Origin: Alopecurus myosuroides
Lineage: Eukaryota; Streptophyta; Magnoliopsida; Poales; Poaceae
Reading direction: 5' to 3'
Length of the DNA stretch: 64,000 nt
Assembly (NCBI GenBank): GCA_028641055.1
Contig: CM054057.1
Coordinates: forward strand, 401,502,814-401,566,813
This document shows, piece by piece, positions 54,881 through 64,000 of the stretch. Position numbers and translations under genes: made by a program. The notes below the pieces were generated by a model. It did not search any database. It worked only from the letters and a program-made list of their open reading frames with translations, and had not been told where the DNA came from. Each line of letters starts with the position of its first letter. Positions within the stretch are counted from its first letter, which is position 1.

Positions 54881-57800
54881 ATGGCGGGCTCGAGGAGGAC
54901 TTCCGCCGCTGCCGAGGACGCGCCCAAGAAAGGGGCTTGGGCGGGATCTACAGTGTCCCTCTGCGACCTCTGTTAATATCGCTGTGGCGGATACTTCGGT
55001 CCGGCCTCATCGGTGGCCGCCACCGGCATCATCCGTGCAGCGGACTTCGAGGTCTTCCCGCACCCGCCACCCAACGAGCGGGTGTTCTTCTGCTCCCATC
55101 TAGACCACGTCCTCGTGCCCCGGGTAAGCACTTTTATCGCCTCCTTCCTCACCTTTTTCGGCCTCCAAATCCACCACTTGGGGCCGAACGCCATGACGTA
55201 CCTCGCGTACTTCGTGAGCCTCTGCGAGAACTACTTGGGCATTTGGCCCAACTTGGAGCTCTTCGTCCTACTGTTCTTCGTGAAGGCGGGGACAGAGGTG
55301 GTGTAACATCCCAAATTTGCTAACAAAAGTGTGTGGTGTTGTGTTCATCTCATACATGCATGAAAACAAAAAATTTAACCTTGTTGAAACAATTTAAGTT
55401 GTTAATTTAAATGGTTTGAGAAAATACCACAAATAGTACTTCAAGTGGGTTCCAAAATCTTGTATTGAAAAATATTCCAAGTACACCAAAGAAACACATG
55501 GTTTGTTGGAAATTTTACAAGGTTTCCAAAAAGTATTTTTGCCAATTTTTATGTTTGCAAAAGGCCCTCAAATCAATGGTTTCTGTTCTGTTTCTAAATG
55601 GAAAAGGACCTCTTTGTGTTTTTCCCAAAGTTCCAGGGGGTTTTGTGAAAGCTGGTCATCTTCAACCTCTGCCAGTAGGAGCAGCTGCGTGGCACCGCCG
55701 CCCCCGCCGAATGCCACCTCCTCCTTGCTTCCCTCGTGGCGTGGATAGGGGCAAAAGGAGCCCCACGACCTCCTCCTTCCTCCCTTCCCCCTCGAAATCC
55801 CTCTCCTTCTTTGTATCTCCTCTGAGGACCGAACCCTAACCCTACCGAATGGTCGTCGCTCGCCGCCAGCGACCCGACCACCGCCGAGCCCCGTGGAGGT
55901 CCCCATCGTCGCCCTCATGTCCTCCTCTTCCTCCTAGAGACTGCACATAGGAAGGGAAGCCAGGGAGGGCCCTAATTTTTTGCCGCCGGTGTGCTTTCCG
56001 GCCGCCGCCGCGATTGGCGATTCCGGCGAACCCCGCCGCCGCCTCGCCCCTCCGACCACTCCACGAGCTCCACCGCTTCGTGGTGAGCCTCCCGGACGCC
56101 TCCTTTCCCTTCCTCTCCCTCCGAATCAACGCGTAACCGAGGACCACCGCAGGCCGCCGGCGAGCTTCCGGTGACCCTAAGCGAGCGGCGCCACCACCCT
56201 TAGGTCCGGCTCGGCCTCCTCTAGCCCGTGGAACGTTTGGTTTTGGGGAATTCACGATCAATCGCTCGATTTCTTCCTCAGCAGGGTCACTGTGGCCATT
56301 GATGACGTCATCCCGACATCATCATGACGTCATAATCCCATTATGTCTGTTTCCAGAAAATGTTTAATTATAACAGAAAAATAATTAAAGTAGATAATTA
56401 ATAACTTCTGTTTTATAACTCAGAAAAATAAAAATAATGTATAGAAATGTTCAGAAAAATATACTCTACATGAATATGTCACTTTTATATATGTTTGACC
56501 AAGTTAAAAAATGATTATTATTTTAATGTTGTTAATTCAATTAAAAATAGAAAAATAAGTTTTTATTCAAGAAAATTAGAAAAATACAAGTTATATATCA
56601 AAATGCTGAAAATGACATTTGCAACCTAGTTATGATGTTTTTAAAACCATTTGAGCAATTAAAATGGTACACCCTTCCAGAATTGCCCGAAGTACCCCTC
56701 CGGGGTCTATTTCGGGTTAATTTCACTAAAATTGCATAATTGCCATACGAACCCTAGCAACCCTACCTTCATGTCTAGGGCTTTATTTCAGTGCATTAAC
56801 TTGCTCATGCATACATATTGCGCATTGCATCGATGCCATGGTTTATTGTTCTTCTTGTTTTGGTGTTTGTTCCCCCCTCGGTAGAACGTGACTCCGAAGA
56901 GAAGGCCAGCAGTCCAATGGTGAATACTTGATCTTAACCGACAAGTCAAGCACTTATCCAAGAAGAGATTTCTTTTGGTTTTCTTATAACCAAGGCAAGC
57001 ATAACCTCTTATCTGCTCATATATGGTTTCAACGTGTTTTGAATCTCGTACTTTGCATTTGGTTCCAAACTATTTGATGTTAGTAGATAGAGTTCTCCTA
57101 TATACTTCATAACCTAGATATCCTGATCCACTGCTCCTAGCAGCTATAGGTTTGTTTGTGTGCGCTCCGCTAAACCCTGTGAGTCTTTCTTAGCCATGCC
57201 TAGTTGTGATTTGATCCATCCGGTTGATGAATCTGGTCAACGCGTGAATCTAATATATCATATTGTTATGATTCGAATTATCTTTGGTAACCTGAATAAT
57301 CACGGCATGGATGTGAGGCCACAATGGGTTGTGGCGTTTTGTCCTGTTCATGCCCCTAGGAGCGAGTTCTCGCCTTCGAGCCAAGACTGAGCGTACAACC
57401 ACACGTGGGCCGATGAACCCCGCCCGGCTAACTAACTTGTTTAACCTTATCCATGAGCCACGTAGTTTGAGCTTTCCATCTACGTGTGTGTCGGAAAATG
57501 TTTTGGAGAAAACTAGGCCGTGACCGGGACAAGTGATGGACGTACACGGATCTTGATCCCGACTCACAGAACAGGTGCCGTCAGGAGGTGGCCAACTCCC
57601 TATTGACGGGGTGGCCCTGTTTGGGTTGACTCATGGATATAGTTCGACAAGGTAAAGGCCGGGAATCGACCACCCTCTGCCGGCACTTCCCGGGCTAGTG
57701 CTAATCATGTGGCACTAAGAGTCGGTTGGTACGTCGACGAGTAGTTTGGGGTTCCCAGGTAGCAGCCTGGAATCTATGGGCTGGGACGTCGCCTTATGTT

Positions 57801-60800
57801 GCAGCCTTTTAGGCCTTTTTGGTTCTTGTTGATTAGCAACATAATTTGCCTTCCGTTGTCTGATGTAATGTTGGGTCGTGTGACCTCTGCTTGTAAGCTA
57901 TACTCTAGTAACACCTGTTTAATACAACTTCAATGTCTAGAGTGTTGCTTTGATCGGTTGTTGGTTTCGAGCTCATTGTTATACAGTTTTTGCTATGCCT
58001 GCATAGTTGTCGCAGTCGAGGGGTTGTGGAGCCGATGATCCATGTCCGAGCCCGCCTGCCGATGTGATTCGTCCTGGGGCGAGGTAACCCCAGTAACCCT
58101 CGATTGTTGTTGCACTTTCTGGACACATAGCAGCTCTGTATAACTTTGGTCCCATTCCTTCAGTTTCATCCGACTCGTGGATGCTTGGGTATACATATCT
58201 GGTTATGACTAGCATGGACACAAGGAGTAGTATACCGGGGATCCGGACTATGTGCCGATGAATCCGGTCTGCCTGCCGTTGTTTGTTGCGGTCGGGGCTG
58301 GTAACCCTGAAGCCCTTGTTAGTCCATTGCTAGGATCACATGACAGTTTGTATATCTCTGGGTCCGGGGTCTGGCAGGTGGTGCAGGGGCCACTAGTGAA
58401 ATGCGGGCGCACCATCATCGTCGCCAGCGCGGGCACATCCCTGCCCGAGATGGTCTTGGTGGACTAGGTGAAGATGTGGCAGAAGTCGTACTTCTATGTG
58501 GAGGACCTGGAAGGCGGCAAACGAATCGGCCTCGAGCCCTTCACCAACGTGTCGCCGGTTTCCCAAAACAACTGGACGGCTCGGTCCTATGGGAACGTTG
58601 CGCTAGGCGATGCCTTGCTGGCCAGGGTGAGGAGCTGGCCAACGCTGACTTGACCTCGCGGGACCTCTTGCTGAGCTTGATGTCGCGCCGGCCGATGCTG
58701 CTACGGTGCCGCTCCCACAAGATGTGCTTCACGTCGGGGCCCAACGACCCCAACCAGATCACCCACACGGACGCCAACTGGACCTCACTGAAGACCATGA
58801 TGCACACCATCGTGCCTAAGGAGGTGGTGATGGAGATGTGGTAAAACGGCTTGGCACCGTACACGCGGCAGAATCGTCCTCCCCAGGTAAGTGTTCGCCC
58901 TTCTCTGGTTTGGTTTGTTTTCCTCTGGCCGGATGACCTCACTCTTGGCCGGTTGGTGTAGATCTTCGCCATTCAGGAGGTGGAGGATGGGCCAAATGGC
59001 CCGACCTTTCTTCCGGACCTGCCAGCACAGCCGGCTGCAGGCGCAGCGGTGGAGGTGGAGGATGAGGAAAACGACCCGGCGCAGGCCCATGATGGTAAGC
59101 TTCCCGGCCTGGGTGACGAAGTTATTGATATTGACGACAATAGCTCTGATGTAGACTCGTCGGCCTCCTCCGTAGCGCCGGCTAAGCGGCGCTAATCGTC
59201 CGGCTCATCCAGCCGTCCGGCTGGGGAGGACGAGCCGGGGGCGAAGCGGGTACACGGCACGCGCCGCCAACTGGAAGGTCACGAAGCCAGCGGAGGACTC
59301 CGCCTCTGATGGTGACCGGGTAAGCATCGCTTCTTGTTTCTTCTGCGGGTGTGAGTTCTTTCTTGACACTTCTTTTTCACAGAGAGGCCGCGTTGTACAG
59401 CCCAATGCGTACTCCGGCTCATTCTCCGCTTCGAGAGGTGACCCCACCATCGATCTTGAACCCGAGTGCTGCTAGGGGCTGGGTCCTGCGCCGGCCCCAG
59501 CCGGAGACGGCTTCCACGCCTCAAACGGAGGCACGCGCCATCCCACCAGTTGTCGCGCCTCAGCCGGAGGAGGCTTTCATGGCCTGCACCACTCTGGCCA
59601 CGACGACGAGCACCACCCCGCCGCCATGTCGTATAAGGGCTTGGGGATGTTGCCCTCCTTCATGGTGCCGTCCGGCTCGACTTCGCCAGCTGCCGGTGCG
59701 GGGACCTTGCTTAGGACCTTTCAGCTGGCGCCGGCAGCCGGCCCGACTGCGCCGGCTGCACGGCCCCAGGCCCTGGCTGCTACGGCCCAGCAGGCGGCCG
59801 TGCCACAGCCAGCTGGGACCATCCGAATGCCTATCAAACCCATCGAGGCTGGGCATACGTTGAAGAAGGACCGGCAGGACGTGGCCGCCGCGGCCGAGGC
59901 GGTGGCGAGGGACCTAGAGCTTGCTGTCCAGGCATGCGACGTGACGAACGGGCTGATGGTGGTAAGATTGCTTCTTGGATTAGTCCTTCCGGAAAGCATC
60001 CGGAAGATTCTGACTTTTCCTTTTTCGTTTGTACGATGCGAGCCACATCGATGCCCGGATCACGGCGGCCAGTGCCAAGATGCTGAGTAAGGGATTATTT
60101 TTCTTTTGTGCGGGGTATCTTGTTGTTTTGCGACCGTTTGCTCACAGCTGTTTCTTGCTATGTGACAGAGGAGATCCATAACCTCAAGGAGGCGGTGAAG
60201 AACACGATGTCGGCGTCCCTGCTAGCCCAGGAATTGGACAAGCAAGATATGGCGCACGCCGATGCCACCCGAGACCTCTACCTCCGAGCCGAACAATCAG
60301 ATGCGCACAAGGCGGAGGCGGATGCGCATAAGGCGGAGGCGGAGCGGCTGGCCGCCGAGATGAATATCGTCGCGGAGGGCCATGCCACGGCTCTGTGCAA
60401 CCAGCAGGCCGCCTTCCAGCTTCTGGAGGCCGGGCTGGAGGCCATGCGGAAGGCCAAGGAGGAGGCGATTGGCCGCCTCCAGGAGCAGCTCAACTTCATA
60501 ACCAGCCCTGCCATCGTTATGCAGTTCGTCTTGCACCGGCTGGTTTGGCCAGCAAATTTGTCTCCTGACCCTTGTTTCCGGTTGCAGGGTACTATCCGGA
60601 GGTGGACGATGTCCTTCGTCGCGCTCGAGCTGGACGTGGACCCCGACTCTGAAGGGATGGTGGGATGGGAACCAACCGCAGAGGACCGGGTTGTCACCCT
60701 TGGTGAGGAGGCCAAGGCCTCGCAAGAAGCCGGCCAGGCCGTGTTCTCCGCCACCTGGGACTCCAAAACACCGCCAGAGGTCATGGCTGAGCTCGCGGTC

Positions 60801-61184
60801 CGCCTTCAGGAGGTGCCTGCCACTGTCAACCGCCTGAGGGATTTGGCCGCTCGTTCTGGCGCCGAGATGGCCCTGACCATGATCATGTTGTGGTTCACCC
60901 GGGGCTTCGACAAGGCAGGCCTTGAGCGCATGTCCAACGGCTTCCGGCAGGGGACTAGCTTCGACGAGCTCAAGGCTCGCCCGGGCGTTCGTGAGGCCGC
61001 GAGCCGGATGGCTGGCTATACGGAAATCGACGTCTTCTTCCCGGAGGAGGCAGATGCTCAAGCAGGCGGCACAGAGGAGCAGGTGGCTGAGAATGTCGAA
61101 GAGCCGGTTGCTGTGGCCCCCCCACCCGTTACTGTCGCGGCGACCGACCAGGCGGTAGAATTGGACGTGCCTGGTGCAGACTGA
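54881..61184 (+). pseudogene. Antisense gene of G2, decayed homologue of the G1 antisense gene
   Basis: Start at 54881 (MAGSRRTSAAAEDAPKKGAW). The transposase-like domain follows: FEVFPHPPPNERVFFCSHLD, FFGLQIHHLGPNAMTYLAYF. A solo LTR (55302-58376) interrupts it, and after removal of one TSD copy the frame continues (EVVQGPLVKCG). Exon 1 ends at 58886 before GTAAGTG, the same position as in G1 (EMW.NGLAPYTR beside EKWRYGFVPYSR), which confirms a conserved intron. Later splice-like borders are 58962 (acceptor), 59320 (donor), 59383 (acceptor), 59961 (donor), 60169 and 60588 (acceptors). A coiled coil (AHKAEADAHKAEAERLAAEM) and a conserved C-terminal region (FTRGFDKAGLERM) follow, with the stop at 61182-61184. 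Stops at 54974, 58465 and 58842 and a shift near 58630 break it. Confidence 0.8.
55302..58376. mobile_element. Solo LTR, 3075 bp, TSD ggtgg
   Basis: TGTAACATCCC to CTGGCA, flanked by ggtgg at 55297-55301 and 58377-58381. No gag or pol is inside. The start resembles the insertion at 41087. A GC-rich stretch (55660-56270) may be its promoter/leader part, and AT-rich sequence follows. It lies in exon 1 of the G2 antisense gene. Confidence 0.85.
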
Positions 61185-62067
61185 GTCCCCGGGATGCCAG
61201 GCATATTTTTTTGTTTGTCGGTGAAGACCTTGACTTGTATCTTTTAACCCCGGGATGCCGGTCGTAACTGTAGTGCACTTTGATTTTTATTTTGTTTATG
61301 CTGAAGTGGTCCCAAGCGGGCCTTTATCTTTGTCGTTGCTTCCTTGTTTGCCATCTTTTTTCTGATTTACCTGGTGGAAACGTTCTAGCATACCCATCGG
61401 GTGTAGCCCCCGAGATTGGGGCCGGCTTCCATAGGTAGGCATGCCGAATCTCTAACTTTCTTGGAAAAAAGTTGGCCGGCTGCCCGTAGCAGCCGACTAG
61501 CTGTCAGGAGGCAACACTATGGAATCTCGTTAAATCGTTAGTCCATAAGAACATAAATATTTGGGCATTTTTATTGGGCCACGTTTACTTAGTTAAGAGG
61601 TAGCTCGCTTTAGTCCGGCTTGCTAGGTTTGCACATGTGCCCCTTGCCGTCTGGCCCTTACTCTTGGCAATGTGTCAGCCGGGTTGCGGTCTGCAGTCGG
61701 AACCGAAGAGAGGACATTTCCGCCGGGGACACATTTGCGAACTATTTCTAAGTGGGACTCAAGTGAGCGTTGCGCACTTTTTCTGGGCAGCCGGCTGTTC
61801 CTCGTTCCTTCGTCTTTTTTCGCGTGTGGTCCTCCGGCTTTTTCTCTAGACGGTTGAACTGCCGGGTTGCGGTCTGCAGCCGGATCCGCAAAGTGGGCCT
61901 TTGGCGCCGAGCACGTTACTTAGCCGCCTAACTTCGGAGGTTCGGGCCGGCTACTTTGGCTGGTTTTAAGGAGTAAAATATGTGGTGCAAAGGGCGACCC
62001 TCCGAGTGCTGTGCTTGGTGGCGCCGGCTACTTTTATTCATATCCTAAGGATACAAGGGTGTTGCAC
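61185..62067. other. Spacer between convergent antisense gene and pol of G2
   Basis: Non-coding, with a partly repeated block (GCCGGGTTGCGGTCTGCAG near 61678 and 61861) and many CCGGC words. It is equivalent to 1040-1715 in G1 but 207 bp longer. No clear poly(A) signal was seen. Confidence 0.65.
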
Positions 62068-62518
62068 TTAGGTGTAGAACGGGCATAGCAGCTCTGCGTT
62101 CCACGGACGCTCCGTCTTGTCGTACGAGGTGTCTCCCTTGTTCTTGTGCGGCTCACACATGTAGATGATGTAGTAGGCGTTGTTGCTTAGTTCCGGGCTG
62201 ATGATGAATGGGCCCTCCCATGGGGAGGATAACTTGTGGAGACCCTTGGTGTCCTGGATCAGCAGGAGCACGAGGTCTCCTTCGCGGAAGGTAGGGGGGC
62301 GGATCCGCCGGCTGTGATATGGGTGGAGGTCTTGCTGGTATATAGCCGATATGGACAAGGCCAGATTGCCCTCTTGTTCGAGCAGGTCACGCCATCTTAG
62401 TTTGCATGTTGTGCATTCTTCTCCGTGTAGAGGAGGACTCGATGTGAGTCGAACTGAATATCAGCCGACAGGATGGCTTCCCCACCGTAGACAAGGAAGA
62501 AAGGGGTATAGCCAGTTT
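62068..62518 (-). pseudogene. Integrase C-terminal part of G2 pol
   Basis: Minus strand, entering near 62518 with GYTPFFLVYGG, the segment after the integrase core, then a poorly kept stretch. From 62358 it is open to the stop at 62068: AIYQQDLHPYHSRRIRPPTF, REGDLVLLLIQ, SSPWEGPFIIS. It matches the C-terminus of the G1 integrase (AIYQQNLRRYHSRKVNPRVF) closely enough to show the same lineage. The catalytic core is missing because the element is cut at about 62520. A shift or stop lies between 62359 and 62480. Confidence 0.82.
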
Positions 62519-62519
62519 G

Positions 62520-63063
62520 ATGAGAACATCCCTAGCCAGAAGATAAATGATAATTCCTACAAGATTGATCTTCCTAGTGATGAGTTTGGTGTGAGTAATT
62601 TTTTCAACGTGGCTGATTTATCACCATACCATGGAGAGGACCTTGATTCGTCGAGGACGACGCCTTTTCAAGGGGGGAGAATGACGAGGACATCCCTAGT
62701 TATTCTACACTTTCTCCTATTGAAGATGTTGTTTTTCAAGACAAACATAATGAACTGAGGATTGGACCTATGACTAGATCAAGATCTAAGCTACTAGAAC
62801 AGCAGGTGAACTCACTCTTATTAGATTATGATGTTTGTTATTCTGAGAATTTTATAGTACCTGAATATTTGCATTTATGTATGATTCGTGTTATCGATAA
62901 CACAAGCATTATTGGAGGAGAGAAGCATGGAGTCATGGTGCCACACATAGAGGAATACATGGGACAAGATGATCATGAGGGCACAAGAAAGGAGAAGGCA
63001 GAAGCTAAAGAACGGGGTATTGAGAGCATCAAGGACATGTCCTTGCTTGTTTCAGACCCATAA
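62520..63063 (+). pseudogene. Integrase end of a third Ty3/gypsy element (G3)
   Basis: Plus-strand coding begins inside an integrase C-terminal module: KINDNSYKIDLPSDEFGVSN, FFNVADLSPYHGED. After a frame shift near 62680 it continues as GPMTRSRSKLLEQQVNSLLL and a charged tail to the stop at 63061-63063. The wording NVADLSPY followed by GPMTRSRSK is typical of the pol end of chromovirus-like grass elements. No intact chromodomain is evident. The left end abuts G2 in the opposite orientation. Confidence 0.75.
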
Positions 63064-63111
63064 CATTGTGATGCGTTTGAGAGGCTTATGGGGGCACCAA
63101 GGACATGTCCT
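63032..63111. repeat. Two copies of the 12-bp palindrome AGGACATGTCCT
   Basis: At 63032-63043 and 63100-63111, spaced by 68 bp, within similar flanks (CAAGGACATGTCCT). The first lies in the end of the pol frame, the second after it. Confidence 0.85.
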
Positions 63112-63605
63112 AGGTAGTCCCACACGAGAGGAATAAGGACCTGCGAGTCCATTGGCCGTAGCCCCCTCTTATGGGTCGGTTTGTACCCCCCTAGTTGAGT
63201 CCAACTTGTTATTGAGTTCAAACCCATGTCAGGTCCAGGGGGTGGTGTGAATTAGCCTTGTGGACGCACCCCCTTCTCTTATATACCTCCAACCTACAAG
63301 TTGGTAGGTTTAGACTACGTATACCGTAAACCCTAGAACCTCTAGCTGAATTGCTCGAAGCATTCATCTTGAAGTAATACAAGTGCAAGTTTTGCGTGCT
63401 ATCCGCTGTTCCATTGGGAATTATTAGATACATGACCACTAGTAGTCGGTGGCTACTCGTGCAAGTGTGTGGATTTGCAAATATCCAAGGGATTGGTTGT
63501 TGTTGCAATTGGCATCGGGAATTAATCGAGGAGTTCGTGGAGAGACACAAGTTATCATCCAATTATCAACTGTGAGTTCATCGAGAAGATCGGGCATCCT
63601 CTTAT
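63064..63605 (+). repeat. Probable LTR of G3
   Basis: Non-coding sequence directly after pol with a TATATA word at 63280-63285 in CTTATATACC, and CCTAGAACC-rich sequence after it. A TTGGTATCAAAT word at 63609-63620 may be a weakened PBS. The exact LTR start was not found, so borders are approximate. Confidence 0.45.
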
Positions 63606-64000
63606 CATCTTGGTATCAAATTACTGGGTTTACTGGGTGAGCTGTTTTCATCCCATTAGATTTGAGTGTTTTTCTTTCCTATACAGAAAAGGCACAAAAA
63701 ATAGGTCTAGTTCATCGCCATAGCCTTAGATCATCCCCTTTTTTCAAGTTTTAGTTGATCTTTGTGTTTTGATTTCGTGTTCGTTTTCTCTTTTGAGTCT
63801 TTTAGGTTTCGGTCTAGGGTTAGGGTTCTAGTTGTTCTTTGTGTTCTATTTGAGTTTCCACCAAATATCTCCCCAAAAAAGATTCCACGATTTTCCTCTT
63901 GTTGGTTCCAATCCGAGTGGGGGTGGTTTTTCCTAACGCGGCACCAATTCTTCCTGTTTCGCTGCCGCCGTTTCTTCGTGTTCTAATAGCACTCGGAGCC
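63606..64000 (+). other. Leader-like sequence after the G3 LTR, to the window end
   Basis: T-rich, non-coding, with TCTAGGGTTAGGGTTCTAG and similar, like untranslated leaders of grass Ty3/gypsy elements. No credible gene start. If it is a leader, G3 has internal sequence on both sides of one LTR. Confidence 0.4.

Larger units (their letters stand above)
54703..62520 (-). mobile_element. Second Tat/Retand Ty3/gypsy element (G2), reverse orientation, partial
   Basis: The integrase end is on the minus strand (about 62515-62068) and an antisense gene is on the plus strand (54881-61184), the same tail-to-tail plan as G1 but turned around. Its own 3' LTR should lie to the left but is absent: the Athila-type element starts at 54702, and the joint at 46470-46490 removed what lay beyond. 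The right side breaks off into another element at about 62520. GCCGGC/CCGGCT words are frequent in its non-coding parts. Confidence 0.82.

Noticed and set aside
55302..58376. Possible host genes inside the GC-rich part of the solo LTR (55660-56270)
   Set aside because: The frames overlap on both strands, have no domain, and lie inside an insertion with clean TSD.
62351..62530. A plus-strand gene start near 62351
   Set aside because: The first part is opposite the minus-strand integrase of G2; only the part after about 62520 matches a plus-strand protein family.

Overview
The window is plant nuclear DNA from a large-genome grass, most likely a Pooideae cereal or relative (Triticeae or oat group). 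That inference rests on the nested LTR retrotransposons, a CACTA element with CACTACAAGAAA ends, a Copia LTR opening like the BARE-1/Angela families, and Athila-type and Maximus-type elements. I see no complete host gene, no tRNA or rRNA gene and no CRISPR array. Nearly all of the 64 kb is transposable element, nested up to three deep.

Region 1 (1-25462) is the 3' half of a Ty3/gypsy element of the Tat/Retand type (here G1). It has the pol integrase end, then a gene on the opposite strand, a polypurine tract and a 900-bp 3' LTR. Two later insertions split the antisense gene. One is an 8.94-kb CACTA element (2449-11386, TSD gtg), carrying a tandem array of about 673-bp units plus pieces of a prolyl 4-hydroxylase gene and a histone H3 gene. 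The other is an 8.04-kb Copia element (15096-23135, TSD cgggg) with equal-length, apparently identical LTRs and an intact 1313-codon gag-pol frame. With both insertions and one TSD copy each removed, the antisense gene resolves into eight exons with GT-AG introns, matching phases and one open frame of about 1412 codons. It has its own TATA box and two G-boxes upstream. This is the most interesting object in the window.

Region 2 (25463-40940) is an old, broken Copia pol. G1 interrupts it on the left, and a 10.87-kb non-autonomous Maximus-like element (26291-37160, TSD ccatc, LTRs about 2570 bp) interrupts it in the middle. That element has a gag frame broken only by three in-frame stops, and no pol.

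Region 3 (40941-49384) holds a truncated Maximus-like LTR, split by a 4.7-kb solo-LTR-like insertion (TSD gatga). It is joined at a perfect inverted repeat (46470-46490) to a minus-strand Maximus-like element with gag and 5' LTR. That joint looks like a large deletion scar.

Region 4 (49385-54702) is a minus-strand, non-autonomous Athila-type element with PBS, gag-like frame and polypurine tract. Region 5 (54703-62520) is a second Tat/Retand element (G2) in reverse orientation. It carries the same kind of antisense gene, here decayed and split by a 3.1-kb solo LTR (TSD ggtgg), running towards a minus-strand integrase end. Region 6 (62520-64000) is the end of a third Ty3/gypsy element on the plus strand, followed by LTR-like and leader-like sequence.
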